Under the pieces are notes generated by a model, which saw only the letters and a program-made list of their open reading frames with translations, searched no databases and was not told where the DNA came from. The position numbers and the translations under genes were made by a program. From contig MCFH01000058.1 of NCBI GenBank assembly GCA_002104945.1, positions 1-64,000 on the forward strand: a DNA stretch of 64,000 nucleotides, given 5' to 3'. Shown piece by piece: positions 1 to 12,142 of the stretch. The DNA comes from Piromyces finnis. Its lineage: Eukaryota > Neocallimastigomycota > Neocallimastigomycetes > Neocallimastigales > Neocallimastigaceae. Numbering within the stretch: position 1 is the stretch's first letter; every line of letters starts with the position of its first letter.

Positions 1-234
<234 letters not shown>

Positions 235-317
235 GTAATTCAGTTTTTAATTACTAATAAAATAAAAAGAGTTTTAAAAAGTTTTATCATATATATTTAT
301 GTTATTAAAATTATTAA

Positions 318-2680
318 TATTGGGTGCCTTTCAGAGCAAAGTTAAGGAATACTTGCTCAAGAGAAGTTTGACTGTAACTATAATCATAGAAAAGTCCTTC
401 TTTACATGATTCCATAATTTCAAAGACCTTACTAATACTATTTGTATTTTTAACTTCATATTTAACTCTTTAAAGTGATTTATTTTCACATTTGTATTCA
501 CTATTACCAAATATTTGTTTACCAATTACTATTTCTTTATGGAATACATTAATATCTTTTGTATGAACATCTAAAATATAAGTATTACCATATTTTAATT
601 TTAAATGCTCTGGTGTACCAATACACTTTAATCTTCTCTTAACCATAATTACAATACAATTACCTAATAATTCAGATTCTTCCATAAAATGAGTAGACAT
701 AATTGTTGAAGACTTATTATTTTGTAAAGTAGATTTAATAATATTCTAAACGTAACGACGAGTGGAAGGGGCATACCGGCAGAAGGCTCATCCATAGTAA
801 TTTTGGAGGAAGAACAACAAAGTGCGATAAGTATATTTAATTTACAACGAATACCTCCACTCAATTCATATGGCTAATTTTGTTTTTATACTCTGTTAAA
901 TGACAATGGTTAATGAATTTATTTGCAATTTTTCTTGTTTCTTTTTTCGTTTAATCACAAAGATACAAGGACATTTCAATATATTCAAACAAAGTAAATT
1001 CATTCCATAAAGTATCTTCTTGAGGACAGTTTACTATTACAATAAATTTTACCAGGAGTTTGTGGAAAAGTAAAAAAAAGTAGTATTCAATAAACTATAT
1101 TTACCAGAACCATTTGGACCAAGAATACCAAAGCATTCACATTAATCAATACCTAATGAACTATTTTGGAATGGTGTAATAACTATGCGACGACTACCCA
1201 TATCAGACATATGGAATTCACCATATTTTCGATTTTTACGATTCATTGCATCTACTATTTCTTGTTTTGAATCAAATTCAATTTCATCATATTCCTTAGC
1301 TAATTTCACAATCTTAATTGGAAGTTTATTTTTGTCTGCATCATTCATAACTCGTTTATATTCATAAAGAATATCTTCGTCTCCTTCTTGGAGTTCTTGA
1401 TCAAATTACTGATTCATTTCTTCTGTGGTAGTTAATACCTTCTTTTTAGGATTGTACATTTTTTTAGTGGGTGACATTAACATATAACTATATATACCAA
1501 TTGTCATGAATGAACCCAAGAAATAAGTAATAATTTGATATTTAGGAGCCAATAGTTTAAAAATTGAAATACTAATAGCATTATGTCCAATACCAATGTT
1601 AATCATTGATTTAATTACATGAACGATACTATAATCAGGGAAAAGTGAAGTCAATCCAAGAATAAGAATTAATAGATAATATATTACATCATTTGTTTCC
1701 GCAGCATCTGATTCAAGATATTCATTGAATGTTTCAATTGTGATAGCATAAGACGAAAAAAATAATAAATGCGCTACCTTCTCATTTAGAGAATAACTGA
1801 CGCAATACTGGAATAATAAGCAACCAATAGCACATATGTAAATATAGATAACTAATAATATTATCATAGGGGCATAGAACATTAATGTAAAGTTACATAC
1901 AATAAATGTCAGTAAAATTAAAATATAAGTAACTAAAAATATCAGATGATCTGATATTAAAACAGAAAGCCAATAACTTTTACTGGAAATGTTATTTAAT
2001 TGAAGTTATTTCAAAATCTTTTGGACTCTTTCACGAACCACATTTGTACCATAGAAATAAAGTGAGAATGAAATACAGATTGTATCATTTACATTGTCAG
2101 AAATTAAAATAGAATTACTAAGTGTATTTAAAGTTGCTGGAAGAGAATGAACCATAGAATCATTATAATATACATTAAAGTGGTAAGTATTATTATCAAT
2201 ATCGCCTGAGAAACTAGGCACATAGTATGGTTCAGATGTAAAGCATTAGAAATATATTGATCCCTCATTTCAAAATACTTAATTTCAATTTCTAAACTAT
2301 ATTTCATTTGAAAAAGACTTCTCAAAAAAACACTATTTCCCAAACAACGAATAGAACCTTTATTTAAAATTAATTTACGATCAGCAACAATAACTGGTTC
2401 ATCCATATAATAAGTAGTAATGAAAATTACTCTATCTTTTTTAGCCTTCAATAATAAATTCCAGATTTTTCTACAAAAAAGTAGATCCAAACCAGTAGTA
2501 AGTACATCTAAGAAAACATACTTAGGATTAATGCTAAACTAATACAAAGCTTTCTTTTTTGATCACCACTCAATTTTTGAACTTCATAATGTTTTTTTGT
2601 TCCATATCAATATCTTTCAACCATTTTATCAATGTCTTCATCTTCAGTCTCTTTAATTCCAGAATAAAGTCAAAAAATTA
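318..2680 (-). pseudogene. ABCA-family (subfamily A) ABC transporter, decayed and N-terminally truncated
   Basis: Read on the minus strand, this is the C-terminal two thirds of a full-size ABCA transporter. From about 2680 down it shows NBD1 remnants: a signature LSGDQKRKL near 2565, a Walker B region reading FLDVL where LDEP is expected, and an H-loop in which TTHYMDEA has become TTYYMDEP. A membrane region follows at about 1406-2221. NBD2 has Walker A GPNGSGKYS near 1105-1135 (T replaced by Y), signature LSGG near 860, Walker B MDEPSAGM and an H-loop STHFMEESELLG near 690. The C-terminal ABCA hallmark SQTSLEQVFLNFAL lies near 340-380. In-frame stops and frameshifts occur throughout, for example a TGA near 2610, a 1-nt shift near 2535 and a TAA near 445. 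The first transmembrane domain and Walker A of NBD1 are missing; sequence upstream is a D-type LTR relic. The family is established; loss of function is inferred from the lesions. Confidence 0.93.
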
Positions 2681-2696
2681 AAACTAATACCATTAT

Positions 2697-3365
2697 TTCT
2701 AATAAAACAATTTAGTGTTTTATTAGAAATACTTGTTTTCTAATATTTTAATTTAAAAATTTTATTTAATTAATTATTAAAATGATTATTAAAATTATAA
2801 AAATATTAACTTAAACTATATAATATTTCTTTATTAATAATAATAATAATGATTAAAATAAGAATATTTACATGGATTTATATTTTTTTTAAATTTAAAC
2901 TATTTACATTAAAATAATAAAATTAACAACTATTTACAATAAAAGTAATTAGAAATAACAATAAAAGAAATAATTAAAAGTTAAAGAATATAAAAAGTTG
3001 TTTATTTTACAATTAATTAAAGTAATAATTATTTTTAGTATTTTAATAAAAGTGTTTAATTATATTATTTTATAACATGAATTATTATATTTGTTTACTT
3101 TTAAAGTGTAATTTACTAAAGAAGTTATTAAATATTTAATTTAACAATTAATTTAACAAAAGTTATATATTTTGATCTCGATGAATTAAAGTTTTATTAT
3201 TTTCTTTCAATAGTCAAAATATATGCAGTGTTAAGGATTAATTTTATTTTAAAATTTTGGTAAAAGTAATTAATTAAACTATAACTTATTTTAAGTTACT
3301 TTTAGGATTAACTTAAAAATCAGGTTTTATAATAATTTTATATTTATTAATTTCATTACTTATCA
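2697..3365 (-). mobile_element. Family D solo LTR, truncated
   Basis: Reverse-complement copy of the LTR seen complete at 58927-59738 and 30510-31321. Its 5' end matches the TGATAAATAATG end of D in slightly changed form (TTATCA at 3360-3365 on the plus strand). The 3' end is lost next to the ABC transporter pseudogene. Noncoding. Confidence 0.75.
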
Positions 3366-3368
3366 CGA

Positions 3369-4002
3369 TGATAACGGATTGGTAGTTATATTACAACTTC
3401 TTAAACTACTTCTCTGTTATCTTATATTGTTTTATCTCGACAGTTATTGTACGAGCTTTAACAATATCTACTTGTTTTATTTATAAATTTAATTTATTTT
3501 TTCTATAATATAAATAGTTTTATTGTTTAATAATATTTATATAGAATAATAATAACGCCAGATTTATTCTATATAATATTTTTTTTATTAACACAATAAT
3601 TTTAAATTAGACATGTTTAATTTTGTTTTTATATTTTCTTTTATTTATTGTTTTACACCCTTTTTAACAATAATCTTTATTATATAAAAACTTATTTTTG
3701 TCTTTTAATTATTATTAAGTATTATTTAATTAACTATATTAATTAAAATATGAAGAAATAGATTAATTTTTAAGCTATATTCTATTTCTTCATATTATAA
3801 GTTTTCTTCTTTTCTACTAAAATTATTATTCTTAATATTAAAAATTACTTTTATTATTTAATCCAATCAAATATATAAATTTATAAACATTTGATTTTAT
3901 GTCAATTATATTTTTTCATAAAAAATTATTTAATAATTATTTTTATAATAAAATTTTCTACTAATATCAAATGTATAATATATTTATAATTATTATTTAT
4001 CA
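3369..4002 (+). mobile_element. Family K solo LTR (copy 1)
   Basis: Starts TGATAACGGATTGG and ends TTTATCA. The second copy at 39328-39949 is clearly homologous along its length (shared TTTATCTCGACAG and TTGTACGAGCTTTAAC blocks). No ORF. Contains a strong hairpin at 3747-3796. Direction of transcription is unknown; the strand is a labelling choice. Confidence 0.7.
3747..3796. repeat. 16-bp perfect inverted repeat (hairpin) in K LTR
   Basis: Arm AATATGAAGAAATAGA at 3747-3762 and its exact reverse complement at 3781-3796 are separated by an 18-nt loop. The second K copy lacks the perfect pairing. Confidence 0.9.
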
Positions 4003-4460
4003 AAATTGATGCGTTGACCAGTATATTTTTGAATAATATAATATTTTTAATAAATAATAAATTCTAAAAGGGATGAAATAATAAATTTAAAAATATAATT
4101 AATAAACAAATCTCTTAAAATTCGAAAATAAACTCTTTAATTATGTTTTAAAACTAACTCTTTATTATATTTTTATTATTTATTTATTGTCCGCCTTTTT
4201 TATAAAGAAGAAATTTATCTTCCTTTTATCCGTTTTCATTTATTACATGTATTATTATTTTAACTATTAAATATTACTATTACTATTGTTATTATTTATT
4301 AAGATTAAAAGAATAAATTAAAATCATACTTTAGTATTATAAAATATTACTTATTTTATCTTCTTTTACTTCAAAATGTTTAAACTAAAAAAAAATTATT
4401 ATAAACTATCATTAACTATCATTAAATGTATAATACCTTAAATAAATAATTAAAACTTAA
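4003..4460 (+). repeat. Dispersed repeat L, copy 1
   Basis: About 450 bp similar in order and content to 6007-6450. Shared blocks include TTTTTGAATAATATAAT, TTTAGTATTATAAAATATTAC and AACTATCATTAAATGTATAAT. Noncoding. Both copies begin TGAT, just after a unit ending TTATCA, so this may be another LTR of the TGATA class. Confidence 0.6.
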
Positions 4461-5374
4461 AATTAAAATGAAATTAAAATAAAATCAAAATCAAAATATT
4501 AAAACTATTGTAAAATATTAAATTAAATAAAGGATTAAAAATAACTAGGTTAGAATAACAATTGTTGATACTAATTATATATTCTCATGATTAATTAATT
4601 AATAATTATTACTAATGATTTTTGATCAAAAGGTTTTTCAATTTGATTGAGGTTATCGAAAATTATTTGAAAAATTATTAATTAATTTTTATAATTGATT
4701 AGATTTGAAATCAAGAATATTTATTTTGTAATCTTATTTTATAATAATGGAGAATTTTTAAATTGAATTATTTATGAAAGGTTGGATGAATTGTGTGACT
4801 TTAATTATATAAATTAATATTGATCATTTTAATGTATATTTATTGGTATTAGTTAAATCTTTAAATAACTATATCTCTAGAACTAGTAATTCAAAATAGC
4901 TATAAATTTGTTAGAATAAAGATCTTAACCAGTACCTTCTGATAAAGTTAGTATGACGTTCCTAGAAATGAAAATAGGACATGAGATTCCGAAGTTATCG
5001 TTAGTTATGTATAATGTATTTTTTACTCAAGGGTTAAGGTATTGAAATTAATTTTTGTGATCCTTAACCCTTTTCAATATTAATTTTTCAAAATGCTCTT
5101 TTAATTTTTTTAAAAATATTTTATAATTTTTTGAGATATAAAATTAATTTTTAGATTATTATTTGAATATTATAATTTATTTTATCATCGTCTTCTATTC
5201 TTGACAATTATTGTTAAGTTTTAAGGTTTGGTTATGTGGCCAGGTCAGAATGCTATTAATTATGTAGTAAAATGTTTTTTAAGAAATTAAATTTAATATA
5301 ACACTTAAAACTTCCAAGTAAGAAAAATCAATATTTATTTTTAAAATAACTTTATTACAAATTTTTATTTCTTT
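4461..5374. other. AT-rich noncoding stretch with one hairpin
   Basis: No ORF or known RNA was recognised. An 11-bp perfect inverted repeat (AAGGGTTAAGG at 5029-5039 and its complement at 5062-5072, 22-nt loop) is the only clear structure. Confidence 0.6.
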
Positions 5375-5805
<431 letters not shown>

Positions 5806-6006
5806 TATTTGATAACTATATAATTAAACTATAATATTTACAAAGAATTAAAATCGAATTCAATTCATTCTATTTTTATCCTTTTTTAAGATTATTAAAT
5901 TGATAAGAATAGGAATAGCAATAAAATATTATATTACATGTATTATATAAAATTTTTAATATCAGATTTTATATTAATTAATTATTTATAAATTTCATTC
6001 TTTATC

Positions 6007-6450
6007 AAAATGATACGATGACCGATATATTTTTGAATAATATAATGTTTTAATATTTAATAAATTCTAAGATTTGAATGACACAATAAATTTAAAATAA
6101 AATATGTTTTGTAATTAACATATAACTCTCACAAAATAAAATAACTCAAAAATTATAATTATGTTTTATTATATCTCTTTATTTTTATTGTCTATTTATT
6201 GTCTGTCTTTCTAAAGAGAAAATTTATCTTTCTTTTATAACTTTTTCTTTTATTACATTTATTATTATTTTTAATTATGAAATATTATTGTTATTATTTA
6301 TTAAAAGAATAAATTAAAATTATACTTTAGTATTATAAAATATTACTTATTTGATCTTCTTTTGCTTCAAAGTGCTTAAAACTAAAAAAATTATTATAAC
6401 TATCATAAACTATCATTAAATGTATAATATCTTAAATAAAGTAATTAAAA
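6007..6450 (+). repeat. Dispersed repeat L, copy 2
   Basis: Homologous to 4003-4460. It begins TGATACGATGACCG three bases after a unit ending TTTATCA, the same kind of junction as copy 1. Noncoding. Confidence 0.6.
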
Positions 6451-7048
6451 ATCTAAAATTATTAAAATTATTAAAATAAAATTAAAATAATATTGAAATA
6501 AAATTAAAATATTAAAAGTATCAATTATTGTAAACACTCATTTCATACAGAAACATAAAAGAATTTTGTATTTATCTTTAAAATTGGTATTATTGTTCTA
6601 TTTCCAGGTTTTAAGTTTGTTGCTTTTAGTAATAATTACTCAATTACTTAATTATTAGTTTATAAATATATTTTTAAAGGAATTTCTAAAGAACACTTGA
6701 ATAAAATACTAATTTGATGTAAACCATTTATTTGAGCTTATTTATTTATTTTTATTTATTTATTAATTATTATTTTTATTATTTTAATACATTAATACAT
6801 TGTTTGATTAAGTCATTTTATTTAATAATTTACTTTATACTTGTTTTCTATTAATTAAGTCATTTTTATTCAGAATTTATTATTATTTAATAAAGAGAAT
6901 ATTATTTATTTGAAAAGGATTATATTTTTATTATTCATTTATTTTAAAGGGTTATTTTTATTTGTTCTAATTAAAAGCCACTATGGGTTAAGTCGTGTTT
7001 ATTTAATTAGTTTTTATTAGGTTTTTGTGTGAGTAGTGTATCAACAAC
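6451..7048. other. AT-rich noncoding stretch
   Basis: No ORF, RNA gene or repeat family could be assigned. The sequence is dominated by A/T runs. Confidence 0.5.
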
Positions 7049-7835
7049 TGATACATTGAAAACATTATCTTAGTTCTATAAATGAATATAGAAAGTGATA
7101 ATATTTGTATCTAAAATTTAATAAAGAAAATAAAAAAATGCTTTTTATACTTGAATTTCTATATTTCTGATGTTCTTCAATATCGTTTTATATTTTTTTT
7201 AAAATTTTATAATAAATAATTTTTTGTTATTTTAAAAGTAATTTCACAATTTCAAGTGATCTTGAAATTGCAGATTCCACTAGTATCCGTGACAAATCTT
7301 TATTTTATTATTTGTTCTAAATTATTAATTTCATCCTGTATCATTACAATGACATAGGTTCAAATATACCTTAATTCTAAATAGAATTAGAAAGTGGTGT
7401 ATTTGTGTGTGTTTGAATGATTTATTTTTATTTTCTCATTCTACAAGTTTTATATAATTAATGAATAAAATTTAAAATTTTAAAAACATTTTGTTTTATA
7501 ATATTAGTTTATTAGTTTAAAATAAATGTATAATACATCTCGTTATGTAGTATAAAAAATATATATTAATTTATAATTTTATTGTTGAAATATTCTAATT
7601 TTCCTGGCTAATTAGTAACAATTTTTAAAATAATACTTTCTATTTCTATTTGTACTATTTCATTACATTTAAGTTTGATTATAAACAAAAATTGTTTATA
7701 TTTTACATTTTTAAAATTCAATTTAAATATTTATATTTTAATTATTTACTATTTTAGTTTAATATTAGATTTCTTATAAAATTTTTAAATCAGATTTTAT
7801 ATTGATTAATTATTTATAAATTTCATTCTTTATCA
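7049..7835. mobile_element. Family C-related solo LTR, diverged
   Basis: Starts TGATACATTGAA and shares TATAGAAAGTGATAATATT and TTTGTATCTAAAA with the C LTRs at 28070 and 29444, as well as TAATACATCTCG further in. Ends TTTATCA at 7835. Older than the C element: many substitutions and indels. Confidence 0.65.
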
Positions 7836-8779
7836 ACATGATACGTATTATTTAATAATACTATAAATTTAATTATTAATTTTATTTCCAGGAATTGAAC
7901 AAAAGGGAATTGTACAAAACAATATATTCTAATAAAAGAATGAAAAGGATTATTTATATATTTATATATTTTATAATTAATAAATAATTATTTTGTTTTA
8001 TTATTTTTAGTGCTTTCAACAATTTATACACAAAGTATTTGAATATAAGAAAAATAACTAAACATAAAAATTTTATTTATAATTTTCTCTTTTACTTTAT
8101 TAATAAAAATAATTTTAAATACATTTATATATTTAACATAAAAATATTCTAAGTTAAAACAACTATAAAAATTTTCAATAATTAATTATATTTTATAAAG
8201 AACTCTCTCTTTTTAATAAAAGTAAATTTTAATTACTTTTATATGAAATTTTTATGATATTTTATTGGTTATTTAATAACTATTATTTTTCTTAAATAAT
8301 TGCTAACCCTTAATTTTAACTATATAAATTTAATATTTTTAACTACATAATTTTATCATGTATCAAACATGATATAAAATGAACATAAAAACCTTAATTA
8401 ATAATATAATTGAATATTACTATAAATGCTATATAAACATTAAGTTAATGTAATATTGGAATAGATTATAATGTAGTTTTTAGTATATTTTATTTAGTAC
8501 ATTAATGTATTTATCATATTTTTATAATCATGTGATAATTAAAGTATTTATAGTAATTATAGTATTTAATATAAACAGATAAACAAACAAACTTTATAGT
8601 TAGATTTTGGTATAAATTAGTAGAAAATATAGTAAATTAGTCTCTATCTAAGAATATAACAGTTAGGAGAAGATATTCTTACGATCATATAATATTTAGT
8701 ATGTATTTGAATAATTTATAAATAAAGTATTAAAGTCAACTCACATATCCTGAGTGTATTGAATCGAGTTGTATCAAAT
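7836..8779. other. AT-rich noncoding stretch
   Basis: No gene, RNA or clear repeat was recognised. The last about 10 bp (GTATCAAAT) match the sequence preceding the B'' solo LTR at 40718. Confidence 0.5.
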
Positions 8780-9409
8780 TGTAAGAATTTAATATATAAT
8801 TTATATATGTACATTTTTAACTACAATGTAACAATACACTGTAAATATTATAATATAACTATATACAAAATAATTAATACGTATCTTTAATGTTTGTTTT
8901 ATTTTATTTTTAATGTATTGAATATTTTTAAAATTTTGTTTATCAAAAATTCTCTTAATAAGTATGAGTTTATTTTTTCATAGAAAGAAAAAATATGATT
9001 TTTTTAATTAAATTCAAGAGTTGTTTTATTTATAGAATTTTAAAATTTTAGGTTAAAAGTATTTTTTAGTCTAACGAATAAATCTTCTAGGGAAAGACTA
9101 GATAAGAAAACACTAGAAGGATTTCAATTAATAATCTATTTTTATTAGTCACCAAATAATTAAATCAAAACCTATGTGATAGGAAAAATATTTAATATCT
9201 GGTTCTTATCAATTTTACTTTAATTTTAATTAGATAATAAAATAAACTAAATAATTAAATAAAATGTTTAATATAGTTAAACTAAAACTACAATTTAATT
9301 TACATTACAAAATATTACATAATAAGTATTAATAAAATAAAACATGAAAAAATATATACATTTTTTATAAGAAATGTAGAATTACTAAGTTTAATTCTAA
9401 TTTCTTACA
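8780..9409 (-). mobile_element. Family B-type solo LTR, diverged
   Basis: On the plus strand it starts TGTAAGAATT and ends TTTCTTACA. It shares the block order of B LTRs read in reverse: the R-like region near 9010, then AGACTAGATAAGAAAACACTAGAAGG and AAAACC segments. Flanks are CAAAT (8775-8779) and CAAAC (9410-9414), a plausible decayed 5-bp duplication. Confidence 0.6.
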
Positions 9410-9419
9410 CAAACAATTA

Positions 9420-9911
9420 TGTAAAAGGTTTTATTATAAATTAGTTAATAAGTTGCTTTTAAAAGTTAATTAAGTTAGTTATTACCTCTCTATACGAGTT
9501 AATAACTAAATAAAGTTTTATAAAAAATAATAAAAGAAGGAAAATAATTATTATAACACAAAAATAAATATAAACTAAATATTAATAGTAAATAATTTTT
9601 ATTTAAATAATTTTTATAATTATGTCTTTTATTTATTAATTATAATTATTATACATTAATTATTATTATAGTTATTAATTTACCTTAATACTAACGCTAA
9701 AGTATTTTAGCGTTTGTTTACAATGAACTATTTAACTATATTAATTTATTTTCTTTACCACTTGATTGGATAAAGCTAATAAACTTCCTGCTTAAATAAT
9801 AACCATTAATATATGATTAAGCATAATTTCTAACCAATAAATGCTAACCAGAATATATGGTTTCAATTAAAATATTTGTGGGCAAATTTATGGCTACAGA
9901 TACTTCTTACA
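9420..9911 (-). mobile_element. Family A solo LTR
   Basis: Reverse-complement A LTR (TGTAAAAGG to TTCTTACA on the plus strand), more diverged than the copies further right. Flanks AATTA (9415-9419) and AATTT (9912-9916) agree at four of five positions, consistent with an old target duplication. Confidence 0.8.
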
Positions 9912-9915
9912 AATT

Positions 9916-10494
9916 TGTCAAAAAGCGATTTTTTATTAAAGGAAAGTGTGGTAAGCACACTAGTTATATTAATTAACTAATATAATACGCTTTCCTATTG
10001 AAGGCGTAAAGATAATAATATTTATATAAAGAAAATTAAATAATATTTTTATTTTAGTAATAACTTAATATCAGCATATATTAAGTTATTAAAAATATTA
10101 AAAATTTTAAAGTTTTGGGTTTTATAGAAGTTTATGAATTTTATTAACTTTAAGTTAAAAAATTACTAACGCTCATGCTTCGTAATTTTTGTCAATTTTT
10201 GTTCTTTTTATACATGAATAATTTTAATTAATACATTTTTTAATTTTAATTAATTATTGTCTAATTATAAAATATTTAACTTTTATAAATTAATAATTAA
10301 TATAATTATTGTAAATAGTTAATAAATTAATAAATTTAAAATAAAATTTTTAATTAATAAAATTTTAATAATTTAAAAAATTTAATAATTTCAAAGGATT
10401 AGAAATTTCATACTTTCAAAATTTTTTTAATAAAAATTTAAAAAAAAATTTAATTTTTTTCATGTGTCCAAATTTTTTAAATTTTTATATAAAT
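9916..10494 (+). mobile_element. Family F solo LTR, 3' truncated
   Basis: Starts TGTCAAAAAGCG and matches, in inverse orientation, the sequence at 57798-58416, including GTGTGGTAAGCACACTAGTT and CATGTGTCCAAATTTT. The terminal TGTGACA seen in the other copy is missing. No coding sequence. Confidence 0.75.
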
Positions 10495-10868
10495 TGTAAA
10501 ATATTTAATTTAAATCTAACCTTTAAGTTAAATTGTATATTAAACAAATAGAAAAAAGAAAAACTTCTGGGTTATTTTTAATAACCTTTATTTAATTAAT
10601 TTCAATTAAACTAAACTAAACTAAGCTAAACTATATTAATAACAACTGTTGATTACTTTGTCACGAAGGATATTTGACCAGAGCCTTCGTTAGGTAATCG
10701 GTTTTAAATAATAATATTAAAGAAAATGTTTTATCAAAAACTTAATTAATGATCTATTATTATTAATGCTAATTATTCACTTATAAATCAATTACGATTT
10801 TCCAACTATCGTTTAATAGTTGAAAGATTTTCTTTATTTATACTTTTTAAATAAATTGAATTAATTGT
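10495..10868 (-). mobile_element. Family E-related LTR fragment
   Basis: On the minus strand it carries the E-type segments AACTAT...CGATAGTTGGAAAATCG and GATTACCTAACGAAGGCTCTGGTCA followed by AAATATCCTTC. It is diverged from the E LTRs at 31616 and 37381 and incomplete at its inner edge, where a truncated RT gene begins. Confidence 0.65.
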
Positions 10869-11391
10869 AATATACCATTGTAAGACCATTAGAAAAAACG
10901 TTAAACCCTAAAAACGTGGTTGACTTGACGTGAAAGTCGCATTTACCGAGTTTCACGTAAAGGCCATTATCGATGAGGAATTGAAGTATTTTTTCGACAT
11001 GTTTGATATACTCTTCTGTATTATTTGAATGAATAATTATATCATCTAAATAGACTTGAGCATAAGAACCTATAATGTCTGAAAGCACATCATGTATGAA
11101 TTTTTAGAAGACTGAAGGTGCGTTCCGAAGGCCGAAAGGCATTACAAGGTATTCGTAATGTCCAAGCGGAATCCGGAAGGCAGTTAAATATTCGTGACCT
11201 TCCTTAACACGAATCAAGTTATAGGCTGATCTAAGATCAAGCCTAGTGAAGATCGAAGCACTTTTGAATGATTCAATCAAATCATTAATCTTTGGAAGGG
11301 GGTAGCTGTTTCTGATAGTAACTGCATTCAAACGGCGGTAGTCTACACATAGTCGAAGGGATCGTCATGTTTTTTCACGAACAAGACAGGT
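10869..11391 (-). pseudogene. Ty3/Gypsy RT fragment of element B' (distal part)
   Basis: Continuation, beyond the H insertion, of the pol gene at 17915-19559. The translated blocks [43 protein letters not shown] and YLDDIIIHS are RT fingers and palm, closest to element B in this window. A 1-nt deletion near 11365-11372 shifts the frame relative to the proximal part, a TAA lies at 11104-11106, and homology stops near 10877 in the thumb. RNase H and integrase are absent. A dead fragment. Confidence 0.92.
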
Positions 11392-11829
11392 TGTAAAGAA
11401 ATGTGTCTTTAACAATAAAACAAATTATAATATTTACTAAATAACTTAGTAATATTAACACTTTAAAATATTCTGTAAATTATTAATTTATAAAAATATC
11501 ATTAAAAACACATAGAATTTAACTTAATAAGTTAGTGTTTAATAATATAATTATTTATTAATAAAATCTCGATTCTTTAAAATATTTGGGAAAATTCACT
11601 CGTATTTATACTAAAATTTTTTAAATTAATTTATAAAATTTTTTCAACTTAAAATTCTTAACCAATCAATAATCTTCATATAAAATAAAATTTAAAAATA
11701 AAATAAAATAAAATAAAATTATAATTTTTTTAAAATAGTATCTATGAGGTCTCGAACTAGTGTCATTCAGACTCAAAGTCTTAGCTACTAACCACTAAGA
11801 CAATTTAGTTATTTCTAGTATTCGTTACA
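11392..11829 (-). repeat. 3' LTR of element H
   Basis: 438 bp, same length as the other LTR. Contains a tRNA-Gln-like module at 11738-11801. Confidence 0.96.
11738..11801 (-). other. tRNA-Gln(UUG)-like module inside H LTR
   Basis: Sense strand reads GTCTTAGTGGTTAGTAGC (A-box-like D arm), then GACTTTGAGTC (anticodon-arm-like, UUG), then AGTTCGAGACC (B-box-like). Order and spacing resemble a eukaryotic tRNA-Gln, but the acceptor stem is not preserved. A copy lies at 17823-17886 in the 5' LTR. Not called as a functional tRNA. Confidence 0.55.
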
Positions 11830-12142
11830 TGGTCCTCCTCCAGGATTCGGATACCAGACGAATCTAGAATTTTAATATTTAAATATATGTTTTTCTTTTT
11901 TAATAAACTAAACTAAGGAGTGAATTTTCTTAATTATAAAAATACATTTAATATAATAAAATACATTTTTTTTTTTTTTTTAATATTACTAAAGTTAAAA
12001 ATAAAATATTGATAAATTTGATATTAATAAATTGTTTAATAATAAAATTGATATTGATAATGATATTAATAAGTTTTGATAATAATAATAATTGTGATTT
12101 TAATATTAATAATAAATATAATTTGAATTTTTTAACTATTTT
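11830..12142 (-). other. 3' untranslated region of element H
   Basis: About 310 bp between the pol stop and the 3' LTR. It is low-complexity AT sequence with a poly-T run (11968-11982) and ends in the purine-rich tract before the LTR. The segment at 11838-11870 is similar to the matching position of element J (60155-60190), so H and J are sister families. Confidence 0.7.

Noticed and set aside
11738-11801. Functional tRNA-Gln gene
   Set aside because: The acceptor stem does not pair and the D and T arms are imperfect. Kept only as a tRNA-like module in the LTR.
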